64,000 nucleotides of DNA from an uncultured Lachnospiraceae bacterium (GTDB lineage: Bacteria; Bacillota; Clostridia; Lachnospirales; Lachnospiraceae): the NCBI GenBank assembly GCA_905235745.1, contig CAJOMN010000009.1, forward strand, positions 96,541 through 160,540, read 5' to 3'. Positions 8,394-17,652 of this stretch are shown one piece after another. The position numbers and the translations under genes are program-made. Below the pieces are notes generated by a model. The model saw only the letters and a list, made by a program, of their open reading frames with translations, was not told where the DNA came from and searched no databases. Positions within the stretch are counted from its first letter, which is position 1, and every line of letters starts with the position of its first letter.

Positions 8394-8789
8394 ATGGCAG
8401 AAAGCAGTTTTAACTCGGTTGTGAACTCGCTTCTTGACGGGATGGAAGGATTCCTGTCAAGCAAAACGGTTGTAGGAGAACCCGTGATCGTTAAGGACAC
8501 GGTTCTGATACCGTTTGTTGATGTTTCTTTCGGAGTCGGAGCGGGAACGTTCCGCGGCGACAAGAAGGATAACGGCGCGGGCGGACTGTCCGGTAAGATG
8601 ACCCCCACCGCTGTTCTTGTAATACAGAATAATTCCACAAGGGTCGTATCGATCAAGAATCAGGATTCGCTCACCAAGATAATTGATATGGTTCCGGAGC
8701 TTGTGAATAAGTTCACATCAAGAAAAGAATCGGAGCTTAGCGATGATGAGGTAAGAGAAGCCGCGCAGTTTGATGATGATAATAAGTAA
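8394..8789 (+). CDS. ytfJ: GerW family sporulation protein YtfJ
   Basis: A 131-residue protein with the YtfJ/GerW pattern: LLDGMEGFLSSKTVVGEPV, then a glycine-rich VSFGVGAGTFRG, then PTAVLVIQNN. In Bacillus subtilis the homologue is made during sporulation and affects germination. The C-terminal tail is acidic and variable. ATG at 8394 follows TTGGAGG. It is the last gene of the 7081 operon and ends just before a bidirectional terminator. Confidence 0.9.
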   Translation: MAESSFNSVVNSLLDGMEGFLSSKTVVGEPVIVKDTVLIPFVDVSFGVGAGTFRGDKKDNGAGGLSGKMTPTAVLVIQNNSTRVVSIKNQDSLTKIIDMVPELVNKFTSRKESELSDDEVREAAQFDDDNK

Positions 8790-8800
8790 CAGACATAATA

Positions 8801-8826
8801 AAAGAACCTCTATGCGGAGGTTCTTT
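8801..8826. terminator. Bidirectional terminator between ytfJ and rpmB
   Basis: Perfect 10-bp stem (AAAGAACCTC 8801-8810 with GAGGTTCTTT 8817-8826) and a 6-base loop. The T-rich sides on both strands suit the convergent ytfJ and rpmB genes, the - strand side being better (TTCTTTTATTAT). Confidence 0.8.
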
Positions 8827-8840
8827 GCAACAAACAGTAT

Positions 8841-9026
8841 CTATGCTCTCTGAACCTTGTCTGATTTCAGACATCTTGTGCAGACATGAAGAGTAGTCGG
8901 TGTACCGTCCACGATACACTTAACACGCTTAACATTTGAATGAAAAATACGGTTTGATCTTCTGTGTGAGTGACTCACGTTATTACCGAAATGAACGCCT
9001 TTATTGCAAATATCACATTTAGCCAT
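8841..9026 (-). CDS. rpmB: 50S ribosomal protein L28
   Basis: A 61-residue ribosomal protein with the L28 pattern MAKCDICNKG, NVSHSHRRSNR and the C-terminal CTRCLKS. The two CxxC pairs (C4/C7 and a second near residues 49-52) make it the zinc-binding form, common in Firmicutes and often accompanied elsewhere by a zinc-free paralogue. The start at 9026 is fixed by TAAGGAGG 5-6 bases upstream. Monocistronic, with its own promoter (9055-9083) and terminator. Confidence 0.95.
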   Translation of the reverse strand: MAKCDICNKGVHFGNNVSHSHRRSNRIFHSNVKRVKCIVDGTPTTLHVCTRCLKSDKVQRA

Positions 9027-9054
9027 TTCCAATTCCTCCTTACAGACTTTTAAT

Positions 9055-9083
9055 ATTTTAACAAATGTTATTGAGCTTTGCAA
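9055..9083 (-). promoter_or_regulatory. Promoter of rpmB
   Basis: On the - strand TTGCAA (9083-9078), a 17-base spacer and TAAAAT (9060-9055). The transcript would start close to the AAGGAGG of rpmB. Confidence 0.75.
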
Positions 9084-9122
9084 GTAAAACTTTAAGTATT
9101 TGCAGGGGGATGAATTTTATTG

Positions 9123-9151
9123 TTTAATTTAACAGTGAATATGTGTATAAT
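9123..9151 (+). promoter_or_regulatory. Possible promoter of the Asp23/Gls24 gene
   Basis: A perfect TATAAT at 9146-9151 with only a weak -35 (TTTAAT at 9123-9128, 17-base spacing) in an AT-rich leader. It lies 58 bases before the Asp23 start codon. Confidence 0.5.
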
Positions 9152-9208
9152 GCTTTAGTGAAGATTATATACGTTCACTATTAATGTTATATATACAGGA
9201 GGTTCTAT

Positions 9209-9565
9209 ATGAAGGAAACATTGGCAACGGGTTCCGGCAACCTGATCATTGATATTGATGTTGTTGCCCAATACGCCGGCAGTGTGGCGGTAGAGTGTTT
9301 CGGAATAGTGGGAATGGCCGCGGTCAGCATGACTGACGGTATCGCCAAGATGCTGAAGAAAGAAAACCTGACAAGAGGAATCAAGGTTGAAATGGTCAAT
9401 GATAAGCTCACGCTTGATTTTCATGTTATTGTCAGCTACGGAGTCAACATCAGGGCGGTTGCACAGAATCTTGTTAATAATGTCAAATACAAGGTGGAAG
9501 AATACACCGGGTTTCAGGTAGGCAGGATAAACGTCTTTGTTGAAGGTGTTCGTGTGATCGATTAA
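9209..9565 (+). CDS. Asp23/Gls24 family envelope stress protein
   Basis: A 118-residue protein of the Asp23/Gls24 (YloU-like) family: VVAQYAGSVAVECFGIVGMA in the N-terminal half and YGVNIRAVAQNLVNNVKYKVEEYTG in the C-terminal half. Family members are abundant cytoplasmic or membrane-associated proteins tied to cell-envelope stress. The gene directly precedes a DAK2/FakA-type gene, the conserved yloU-yloV order of Firmicutes, with 14 bases between them. ATG at 9209 follows ACAGGAGG. Confidence 0.9.
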   Translation: MKETLATGSGNLIIDIDVVAQYAGSVAVECFGIVGMAAVSMTDGIAKMLKKENLTRGIKVEMVNDKLTLDFHVIVSYGVNIRAVAQNLVNNVKYKVEEYTGFQVGRINVFVEGVRVID

Positions 9566-9579
9566 AGGAGGTTAGAATA

Positions 9580-11292
9580 TTGCAGTCAGATAAGATCGAT
9601 GCCGCAACATTTTCCAAGATGTTTTTGTCCGGCGCGAGAAGGCTTGAGGCCGAAAAAGAGATAATAAATGAACTGAATGTATTTCCGGTTCCCGACGGGG
9701 ATACCGGAACCAATATGTCGCTTACGATAATGTCTGCGGTAAGCGAGGTCGAAAGTATCGCGGAGCCTGATATGGCAACTCTTTCAAAGGCTATTTCATC
9801 GGGTTCGCTTCGCGGAGCGAGAGGCAACTCAGGTGTTATCCTCTCACAGCTCTTCCGCGGATTCACCAAGGTCATCAAGGACAAGGAAGAACTTGACATA
9901 GATATATTCACGCAGGCCATGCAAAAAGCCGTTGAAACGGCCTATAAGGCGGTCATGAAGCCCAAAGAGGGCACGATACTCACGGTTGCCAGGGCAGCGG
10001 CGGAAAAAGGCCTTGAGATATGTGATACAGCGGGGGATTTTGATACTTATTTCAGACAGATCATATTCCACGCCGAGGATGTATTGCAGCAGACCCCAGA
10101 AATGCTTCCCGTGCTCAAGGAGGCAGGTGTTGTGGACTCCGGCGGACAGGGACTTCTGGAAATATTAAAAGGCGGCTATGCGGCATATTCGGGTGAGGAT
10201 GTTGACGAGTTGTTTGTTAGATCCAAACCGGAAGGCGCTTCTGCCGCAGCTCCCGAAAAAATCATTACGTATAGGACTTATCTTTCCATTATAAAGGGTG
10301 CCGCATTTCAGGCTGAATACACTGCTTCTGTATTGGAATATGCCGAAACATACGGTGAGAGCGCCGCTGTCAGCGACAAGAATGACAGGGTCGTACTATC
10401 GGTATATACCGACGAACCCGGCAGGATCATTTCCAAGTGCCTGTCGTTCGGTACGATAGATGATGTTACCGTAACACCGTGCGACAAGAATGAGGTTTGC
10501 GACAAGAGTGAAGATGTCAGCGAAGTCAGGGACGAAGCCCCCGAAGGAAATACGGAATCCGTAAGAGCCGGTGAATCAGAACCGGATGAAGCAGAACAGG
10601 GTGAAGCAGCGGACGTTTCCGCCGGGCCGGAAAAAAGCATGGGATTTGTAGCTGTTTCCTGCGGCAAGGGACTTGACGAGATATTTAAGAGCCTTGGTGT
10701 CGATTATCTGATCACGGGCGGACAGACGATGAATCCTTCAACGGATGATATGGTAAATGCGATCGCCAAAGTAAACGCCAGAACGGTATTTATCCTTCCG
10801 AACAACAAGAACATTATACTGGCTGCCAATCAGGCACAGTATCTTGTGGAAGATAAAGAGATCATTGTCATACCGACCAAAACGATACCGCAGGGTATTA
10901 CGGCTCTTATCACATATATGAGCGACGGTACGCCTTCCGATAATGAAAGCGCCATGAATGCCGCCATATCAGGTGTTAAGACCGGACAGGTGACATACGC
11001 GGTAAGGGATACGACGATCAATGGCATCAGTATCCAGAAAGGCAATATAATGGGTATCGGGGATCACGAGATCCTTGCGGTCGGCAATGTTGTCGAAGAT
11101 ACAGCGATGGAAATGCTCGGACATATGGTTGATGATGAATCAGAGGTTATCGGCATTTATTACGGTGATGAGGTTGATGAAGAGATCGCGGCTGATTTTT
11201 CCGCGGAAGTCGAGAAGAAATATCCCTCGCTTTCAGTCGAGCTCTATCCGGGAGGACAGCCCATTTATTACTATATAATCTCAGTGGAGTAG
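9580..11292 (+). CDS. fakA: DAK2/DegV-type kinase, FakA (YloV)-like
   Basis: A 570-residue protein with an N-terminal DAK2 (DhaL-like) ATP-binding domain (about 1-200; PDGDTGTNMSLT, GARGNSGVILSQ, VDSGGQGL) and a C-terminal YloV domain (about 350-570). FakA binds ATP and works with a fatty-acid-binding FakB to phosphorylate exogenous fatty acids for phospholipid synthesis. No fakB lies next to it. An acidic low-complexity insert (about 300-350) separates the domains. The TTG start at 9580 is supported by AAAGGAGG 8 bases upstream. The next gene, recG, begins 1 base after the stop. Confidence 0.88.
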   Translation: MQSDKIDAATFSKMFLSGARRLEAEKEIINELNVFPVPDGDTGTNMSLTIMSAVSEVESIAEPDMATLSKAISSGSLRGARGNSGVILSQLFRGFTKVIKDKEELDIDIFTQAMQKAVETAYKAVMKPKEGTILTVARAAAEKGLEICDTAGDFDTYFRQIIFHAEDVLQQTPEMLPVLKEAGVVDSGGQGLLEILKGGYAAYSGEDVDELFVRSKPEGASAAAPEKIITYRTYLSIIKGAAFQAEYTASVLEYAETYGESAAVSDKNDRVVLSVYTDEPGRIISKCLSFGTIDDVTVTPCDKNEVCDKSEDVSEVRDEAPEGNTESVRAGESEPDEAEQGEAADVSAGPEKSMGFVAVSCGKGLDEIFKSLGVDYLITGGQTMNPSTDDMVNAIAKVNARTVFILPNNKNIILAANQAQYLVEDKEIIVIPTKTIPQGITALITYMSDGTPSDNESAMNAAISGVKTGQVTYAVRDTTINGISIQKGNIMGIGDHEILAVGNVVEDTAMEMLGHMVDDESEVIGIYYGDEVDEEIAADFSAEVEKKYPSLSVELYPGGQPIYYYIISVE

Positions 11293-11293
11293 C

Positions 11294-13294
11294 ATGACAG
11301 AGCTTAATGCTTTAAAAGGCATAGGTGATAAAACAGCGAAACTATACGGCAGGCTTGGAATAGATACCGTAGAGTCCGCTGTTTTTTACTTTCCGAGAGA
11401 CTATGTTCAATACGAACCGCTAAGTGAAGCTGCCGATTTTAAGGAGAATGTTACGACCGCTTTTGAAGCGGTTGTCGTCAAACGGCCGCTTGTTAGGAGA
11501 GTACGCAGACTTTCAATAACAACCGTTACCCTTGCGGCTTCTTCCGTCGAGGTTTCCGCGACATGGTTTAATATGCCATATCTTGCGCAGAGCCTGAAGA
11601 TTGGTGAAACATATGTATTTCGCGGCAAGCCCGTCATAAAGGGCGGACATTATCACATAGAGCAGCCGCAGATATTCACAAGGGAGCATTACGACGAAAT
11701 GCTCGGGCGCATCAATCCCATCTATACACTTACAAAGGGACTGACCAACAATTCCGTAACATCAACGATCCGCAAGGCGTTTGATTATCTTGACGGAAAT
11801 TACAGTCAGGAAGTATATGACATGCATTTCCCGAAAGACGAGGATACACTTCTTCGTGCCCGCCGTAAGCTCGTATATGATGAATTCCTTGCGTTTATAT
11901 TAAGGCTGAGGCTCATTCGGGCTGCCGATACCGCACAGAATGATTTTCACATCGTGGAATGCGCTCAGTGCGCAAGGATAATAGAAAAGCTTCCGTACAG
12001 GCTTACCGGTGCGCAGCGGCGCGTCTGGGACGAGATAAGAGAGGATCTGTGCTTGCCCAGATCAATGAGAAGGCTGATACAGGGGGACGTCGGCTCGGGC
12101 AAGACGATACTCGCCGCCCTTGCGGCTGTAATGGTCGCAGCAAACGGATACCAGAGCGCTATTATGGCGCCTACGGAAATACTGGCAAACCAGCATTACG
12201 AATACATCAGGAGCCTTGTTGCAGGCATATCGTCAGATATCAATACAGTGCTTCTTACCGGATCTATGAGCGCTTCTTCCAAAAAGAACGTGCATAAGCT
12301 TATCGAAACAGGGGAAGCTGACATTATAATCGGCACCCATGCGCTGTTCCAGGAAAAGGTCACCTACAATAACCTTGCGCTTGTAGTAACAGACGAACAG
12401 CACAGGTTCGGCGTCAATCAGCGAAGCATGCTATCGTCGAAGAATACCGATACGAACTGCCATGTACTTGTTATGAGTGCGACTCCCATTCCCCGGACGC
12501 TTGCGATGATAATGTACGGTGATCTCGATATCTCCGTGATCGACGAGACGCCCGCCTACAGGAAACCGGTTAAAAACGCCGTTGTCGGAGAGGAATACCG
12601 CCAAAAAGCATATGATTTCTTCGAAAAGGAAATAAAGGCCGGACATCAGGTCTATGTCATATGCCCGCTTATCGAGGAAAGCGAGGGGCTTGAGGCCAGG
12701 AACGTTACGGATACGGTACAGGAACTGAACGCATATTATGACGGGCGCGTCAGGGTCGGAATGCTGCACGGCAGGATGAGCGGCAGCCAGAAGCAGGATA
12801 TAATGGATTCTTTTGCAAATGGTGCCGTTGATATACTTGTATCCACAACGGTCGTAGAGGTCGGAGTCAATGTACCGAACGCGACCGTGATGATGATAGA
12901 AAATGCCGACAGATTCGGGCTGTCCGCCCTTCACCAGCTAAGAGGCAGGATCGGACGCGGAAGCGGCCAGTCATACTGCATATTCATGACCGGCAATGAT
13001 CCCGGGAGGAACAAACGGCTGGAGATATTAAAGTCGACAAACGACGGGTTTAAGATAGCGGAAGAAGACCTTAAGCTGCGCGGCCCCGGAGACATGTTCG
13101 GTCTGAGGCAGTCGGGAGATGTGAGGTTCATGCTGGCCGATATATACGCTGATGCGGATCTTCTTAAAAAAGCATCTGATGAGGCGGACATTATCCTACA
13201 GAGCGACCCTGACCTGTCAAAGCCTGAAAATAAGGAACTTCGCGAAAGAGTATATGCTCTCGGGATCACGGACGATATAGCCTCATCGATGTGA
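11294..13294 (+). CDS. recG: ATP-dependent DNA helicase RecG
   Basis: A 666-residue RecG, which remodels stalled replication forks and Holliday junctions. The N-terminal wedge/OB part (about 1-230) is followed by the helicase core: Walker A GDVGSGKT (about 263-270), DEQH box (about 366), VMSATPIPRTLA, and the QLRGRIGRG motif VI. The C-terminal TRG-type region (FGLRQSGD) is present. Length is normal. ATG at 11294 is 1 base after the fakA stop. The fakA-recG order is conserved in Firmicutes. Confidence 0.97.
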   Translation: MTELNALKGIGDKTAKLYGRLGIDTVESAVFYFPRDYVQYEPLSEAADFKENVTTAFEAVVVKRPLVRRVRRLSITTVTLAASSVEVSATWFNMPYLAQSLKIGETYVFRGKPVIKGGHYHIEQPQIFTREHYDEMLGRINPIYTLTKGLTNNSVTSTIRKAFDYLDGNYSQEVYDMHFPKDEDTLLRARRKLVYDEFLAFILRLRLIRAADTAQNDFHIVECAQCARIIEKLPYRLTGAQRRVWDEIREDLCLPRSMRRLIQGDVGSGKTILAALAAVMVAANGYQSAIMAPTEILANQHYEYIRSLVAGISSDINTVLLTGSMSASSKKNVHKLIETGEADIIIGTHALFQEKVTYNNLALVVTDEQHRFGVNQRSMLSSKNTDTNCHVLVMSATPIPRTLAMIMYGDLDISVIDETPAYRKPVKNAVVGEEYRQKAYDFFEKEIKAGHQVYVICPLIEESEGLEARNVTDTVQELNAYYDGRVRVGMLHGRMSGSQKQDIMDSFANGAVDILVSTTVVEVGVNVPNATVMMIENADRFGLSALHQLRGRIGRGSGQSYCIFMTGNDPGRNKRLEILKSTNDGFKIAEEDLKLRGPGDMFGLRQSGDVRFMLADIYADADLLKKASDEADIILQSDPDLSKPENKELRERVYALGITDDIASSM

Positions 13295-13297
13295 CGG

Positions 13298-13318
13298 CAC
13301 AATAAGTTGTGTGTTTTT
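13298..13318 (+). terminator. Possible weak terminator after recG
   Basis: A short stem (CACAA/TTGTG, loop TAAG) followed by TGTTTTT, ending just before the next promoter. Five base pairs only, so termination may be partial. Confidence 0.35.
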
Positions 13319-13320
13319 GC

Positions 13321-13348
13321 TTGAAAAATCAATATATTGTGATATAAT
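13321..13348 (+). promoter_or_regulatory. Promoter of the parE operon
   Basis: TTGAAA (13321-13326), a 16-base spacer and TATAAT (13343-13348) preceded by TGA, an extended -10. The leader to the parE start codon is about 85 bases. Confidence 0.82.
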
Positions 13349-13438
13349 CTATCCGGTAGATCATAAGCGTATGTCTGTACGCTTTGCGGGAATTGAAGGC
13401 TGCGAGGGGCAGTCATTAATCACGATAAGGGGTAGTAT

Positions 13439-15358
13439 ATGTCACCAAAATCAAATTATGATGCGGCAAGCATCACTGTTCTTGAAGGGCTGGATCCTGT
13501 AAGAGCGCGTCCGGGAATGTATATCGGAAGCACCACTACAAAGGGTCTTAACCATCTGATCTACGAGATCGTAGACAATTCGGTTGATGAACATTTAGCC
13601 GGTTATTGCAGCAGTATATGGGTCACACTTGAGAGCGACGGGAGCGCGACGATCGAAGATAACGGGCGCGGCATCCCGGTCGGCATGCATGAAAAGGGTG
13701 TCAGTGCCGAAAGAGTGGTGTTCACTACGCTTCATGCTGGTGGAAAGTTTGACAATGAAGTATACAAGACAAGCGGAGGCCTTCACGGAGTCGGCTCGTC
13801 TGTTGTTAATGCGCTGTCCGAATACCTTGATATTGAGGTTAAGCGTGACGGCAATGTCTATCATGACAGATATTCCCGGGGAGAGCCCGTTATAAAGCTT
13901 GAAAACGGTCTGCTTCCGGTCATCGGCAAGGCAAGGAATACCGGTACAAAGATCAATTTCATGCCTGACGGTGAGATATTCGAAAAAACGCGTTTCAAGG
14001 AAGAGGACATCAAGTCGAGACTGCATGAGACCGCATATCTTAATCCCGAGCTTACGATATATTATTGCGATAAAAGGGTGACTCCGTTCGAAAAGGAGGA
14101 ATTCCACGAACCCGACGGGATCATAGGCTTTGTCAAGGATATCAACAATAACAAGGAACCCGTGTGCAATCCGGTGTACTTTAGCGGGAACTGCGACGGT
14201 ATCAATGTTGAGATAGCATTTCAGTATGTAAATGAATTTCACGAGATAGTGCTCGGATTCTGCAACAACATATACAATTCCGAGGGCGGTACCCATCTGA
14301 CCGGGTTCAAGACGATGTTCACAAACGTAATGAACAATTATGCACGGGAAATCGGTATTCTGAAGGATAAAGACCAGAATTATACCGGCGCCGACATCAG
14401 GAACGGAATGACGGCGATAGTATCGATAAAGCACCCCGATCCGCGTTTTGAAGGCCAGACCAAGACAAAGCTTGACAATCAGGACGCTGCCAAAGCGGTA
14501 TCGAAGATAACGGGCGACGAGCTGCCGCATTATTTTGACAGGAATCTCGAAGAACTGAAAGCCGTTCTTGCCTGTGCCGAGAAGGCAGCCAAGATCAGAA
14601 AGAGCGAAGAGAAGGCCAGGACCAATATGCTTACGCGGCAGAAGTATTCGTTCGATTCGAACGGCAAGCTTGCCAACTGCGAAAGCAAGGATCCGAAGAA
14701 ATGCGAGATATTCATCGTAGAGGGTGATTCGGCGGGAGGCAGCGCCAAGACTGCGAGGAACCGCAATTATCAGGCGATACTGCCGATAAGGGGCAAGATA
14801 CTCAATGTCGAGAAGGCAAGTATAGACAAGGTTCTTGCCAATGCCGAGATCAAGACGATGATCAATGCGTTCGGATGCGGGTTCTCGGAAGGCTACGGGA
14901 ATGATTTTGACATAACAAAGCTTCGTTATGACAAGATAATCATCATGGCGGATGCCGATGTTGACGGCGCACATATTTCGACTCTGCTGCTGACGCTGTT
15001 CTACAGATTCATGCCGGAGCTGATATATGAAGGGCATGTGTATATCGCGATGCCGCCTCTGTATAAGGCAATGCCCGCAAAGGGCAAGGACGAATATCTG
15101 TACGACGACAAAGCTCTGGCAAGGTACAGAAAGGATCATACCAATTTCAAGCTCCAAAGGTACAAGGGGCTTGGAGAGATGGATGCGCAGCAGCTGTGGG
15201 AGACAACGCTCGATCCGGCAGCAAGACGGCTGAAGCTTGTTGAGATAGAGGATGCGATCCTCGCGAGCAGCACGACAGAGATGCTGATGGGAACCGATGT
15301 GGCTCCGAGAAAGGATTTTATATACAGGCATGCCCGTGAGGCAGAGCTTGATTATTGA
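13439..15358 (+). CDS. parE: Type IIA topoisomerase subunit B (topoisomerase IV-like)
   Basis: A 639-residue GHKL ATPase/Toprim subunit: RPGMYIGST, EIVDNSVDE, DNGRGIPV and GGLHGVGSSVVNALS in the ATPase domain, and EGDSAGGSA (about 428-436) and DADVDGAHI (about 504-512) in the Toprim domain. It forms a heterotetramer with the product of the next gene. I prefer topoisomerase IV over gyrase because the partner lacks a GyrA box and the pair is not in a recF-gyrB-gyrA setting; both functions share this domain order, so gyrase is not excluded. ATG at 13439 follows AAGGGG. 24 bases separate it from parC. Confidence 0.85.
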   Translation: MSPKSNYDAASITVLEGLDPVRARPGMYIGSTTTKGLNHLIYEIVDNSVDEHLAGYCSSIWVTLESDGSATIEDNGRGIPVGMHEKGVSAERVVFTTLHAGGKFDNEVYKTSGGLHGVGSSVVNALSEYLDIEVKRDGNVYHDRYSRGEPVIKLENGLLPVIGKARNTGTKINFMPDGEIFEKTRFKEEDIKSRLHETAYLNPELTIYYCDKRVTPFEKEEFHEPDGIIGFVKDINNNKEPVCNPVYFSGNCDGINVEIAFQYVNEFHEIVLGFCNNIYNSEGGTHLTGFKTMFTNVMNNYAREIGILKDKDQNYTGADIRNGMTAIVSIKHPDPRFEGQTKTKLDNQDAAKAVSKITGDELPHYFDRNLEELKAVLACAEKAAKIRKSEEKARTNMLTRQKYSFDSNGKLANCESKDPKKCEIFIVEGDSAGGSAKTARNRNYQAILPIRGKILNVEKASIDKVLANAEIKTMINAFGCGFSEGYGNDFDITKLRYDKIIIMADADVDGAHISTLLLTLFYRFMPELIYEGHVYIAMPPLYKAMPAKGKDEYLYDDKALARYRKDHTNFKLQRYKGLGEMDAQQLWETTLDPAARRLKLVEIEDAILASSTTEMLMGTDVAPRKDFIYRHAREAELDY

Positions 15359-15382
15359 CCAAAGGGAAAGTGAGTAGTCAGT

Positions 15383-17647
15383 ATGGCGAGAAAAGCAGAG
15401 CCGGAAACGATTGAAGAGAATATCATCAAGACCGAATATTCCGATGTCATGCAAAAATCATATATAGATTATGCAATGAGCGTTATCATTGCCAGAGCCC
15501 TGCCTGATGCGAGGGACGGGCTCAAACCGGTGCAGCGGCGCACATTGTATGATATGTATGAACTCAATAACAGGTATGACAGGCCGCATCTTAAGAGCGC
15601 GCGTATCGTAGGGGATACAATGGGTAAATACCATCCGCACGGCGACAGCTCGATATATGACTGTCTCGTCGTCATGAGCCAGGATTTCAAAAGGGGCATC
15701 GCTCTTGTAGACGGGCACGGTAACTTCGGCTCAATAGAAGGCGACGGCGCTGCCGCGATGCGTTATACGGAAGCAAGGCTTCGCAAGATCACGCAGGAAG
15801 AGATGCTGTCGGATCTTGACAAGGATGTTGTTGATTTTATACCGAATTATGATGAGACCGGTAAGGAGCCGGTCGTGCTGCCGTGCAGATTCCCCAATCT
15901 TCTCGTGAACGGTTCGGAAGGAATTGCGGTGGGAATGGCAACCAGTATGCCGCCGCATAATCTCGGAGAGGTCATTGACGCCGAGATCGCGTTTATGAGA
16001 AATATTGACATTACAACCGCGGAACTGCTGCGTATCATGCCCGGTCCTGATTTTCCCACAGGCGGTATAGTGACCAACAAGGACGAACTGGCAGAAATAT
16101 ACGAGACGGGATGCGGCAAGATCAGGATCCGCGGTAAAGTGGAGCTTGAGATCGGCAAGGGCGGCAAACCTTCCCTTGTCATCACGGAGATACCGTATAC
16201 GATGATCGGAGCCAATATCTCCAAGTTCCTGCTTGATATAGTGTCGCTTATCGATTCGAGGAAGACTACGGATATAGTCGATATATCGAACCAGTCGAGC
16301 AAGGAGGGGATCAGGATCGTTGTCGAGCTCAAGAAGGATGCCGATGTTGAAAACGTTCGCAACATGATCCTGAAAAAGACAAGGCTTGAGGATACGTTCG
16401 GTGTCAACATGCTTGCGATAAGCGACGGCAGACCCGAGGTTCTGTCGCTTCGTTCGATCCTGTCCAATCATGTCAATTTCATGAGAGAGCTTGAGACAAG
16501 GAAGTACAAAACGCTCCTGTCAAGGGAACTTGACAAGAAAGAGATACAGGAGGGCCTTATTAAGGCAGTTGACGTCATAGACGTGATAATAGAGATACTC
16601 CGTGGCTCCAAGGATCTCAAGACCGCGAAGGCATGTCTTACATCGGGTATTACGGATAATATCAATTTCAAGACAAGAGTGTCCGCCAAGGTCGCATCTG
16701 CGCTTCGGTTTACCGAGAAGCAGGCATCCGCAATACTGGATATGAGACTGTACAAGCTTATCGGGCTTGAAATGGACGCGCTTATCGCCGAGCATAACAA
16801 GACGCTTGCGGATATCAAAGAATATAAGGAAATACTGACAAAGCCCGAAAAAATGGATTCCGTTATAATCGCGGAGCTTGAATCGGTCAAAAAGGAATAC
16901 GGACGCCCGAGAAGAACCGTAATAGAGAACGCCGAAGAGGTCGTATTTGAAGAAAGTAAGCCTCAGGAAATGGAAGTAGTATTTCTGATGGATCGGTTCG
17001 GTTATGCCAAAACGGTCGATACCGCCACTTATGAGCGTAACCGCGATGCTGCCGATGCGGAATTTGCCACGAGCTTTACATGCCTGAATACCGGCAGGAT
17101 ATGCCTGTTTACCAATACGGGTGTCATGCATTCCGTAAAGGTGTCGGATCTGCCGTTCGGCAAATTCAGGGATAAGGGAATACCTATAGATAATGTCAGC
17201 AATTACAATTCCGCACAGGAGCGTATAATATATGTCCTTCCGATGGGAGATCTCGTTCTCCAGAAGCTTATGTTCGGTACGAAAAAGGGTATGTTCAAGC
17301 AGGTCTACGGAAGCGAATTTGACGTTATCAAGAGGAGCGTTGCCGCTACCGGTCTTACGGACGGAGACGAGCTTGTCACTGTATTTCCCGTGACCGAGCA
17401 GAAATATGTTGTCCTCAGGACGGAATTTGATGTATTTCTCAAATTTGACATTGATGAGATCCCTCTCAAGAAAAAAGGCGCGATCGGTGTAAGGGCAATT
17501 AAGCTTACAGGAAACGATAAGATCGAAAATGTATATTATCTGTACGAAGATGATGATACAATTGTCAAAGTGGGCAGCCGTGATGTACTGTTATCAAGGC
17601 TCAAGAGTGCAAGACGCGATACAAAGGGTAGCAAACTTCGGGGCTGA
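15383..17647 (+). CDS. parC: Type IIA topoisomerase subunit A (topoisomerase IV-like)
   Basis: A 754-residue DNA breakage-reunion subunit. The catalytic tyrosine is Y128 in AAAMRYTEARL. The quinolone-resistance region reads KYHPHGDSSIYD, with serine and an acidic residue at the positions commonly changed in resistant strains, that is, the sensitive-type pattern. A coiled coil (about 370-480) precedes a short beta-pinwheel C-terminal domain with no QRRGGKG-type GyrA box, which argues for a decatenating topoisomerase IV rather than supercoiling gyrase. The next gene, rsmD, starts 5 bases after its stop. Confidence 0.85.
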   Translation: MARKAEPETIEENIIKTEYSDVMQKSYIDYAMSVIIARALPDARDGLKPVQRRTLYDMYELNNRYDRPHLKSARIVGDTMGKYHPHGDSSIYDCLVVMSQDFKRGIALVDGHGNFGSIEGDGAAAMRYTEARLRKITQEEMLSDLDKDVVDFIPNYDETGKEPVVLPCRFPNLLVNGSEGIAVGMATSMPPHNLGEVIDAEIAFMRNIDITTAELLRIMPGPDFPTGGIVTNKDELAEIYETGCGKIRIRGKVELEIGKGGKPSLVITEIPYTMIGANISKFLLDIVSLIDSRKTTDIVDISNQSSKEGIRIVVELKKDADVENVRNMILKKTRLEDTFGVNMLAISDGRPEVLSLRSILSNHVNFMRELETRKYKTLLSRELDKKEIQEGLIKAVDVIDVIIEILRGSKDLKTAKACLTSGITDNINFKTRVSAKVASALRFTEKQASAILDMRLYKLIGLEMDALIAEHNKTLADIKEYKEILTKPEKMDSVIIAELESVKKEYGRPRRTVIENAEEVVFEESKPQEMEVVFLMDRFGYAKTVDTATYERNRDAADAEFATSFTCLNTGRICLFTNTGVMHSVKVSDLPFGKFRDKGIPIDNVSNYNSAQERIIYVLPMGDLVLQKLMFGTKKGMFKQVYGSEFDVIKRSVAATGLTDGDELVTVFPVTEQKYVVLRTEFDVFLKFDIDEIPLKKKGAIGVRAIKLTGNDKIENVYYLYEDDDTIVKVGSRDVLLSRLKSARRDTKGSKLRG

Positions 17648-17652
17648 GCGTT

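Noticed and set aside
13595..15454. 619-codon open frame on the - strand opposite parE
   Set aside because: It is the antisense shadow of a highly conserved gene; no ribosome site, no recognisable domain, tyrosine/arginine-heavy composition typical of reverse reading.
13439..17647. Naming the topoisomerase pair gyrB/gyrA
   Set aside because: The A subunit has no GyrA-box motif and the pair is not beside dnaA/recF, so topoisomerase IV is more likely; a gyrase role is not strictly excluded.
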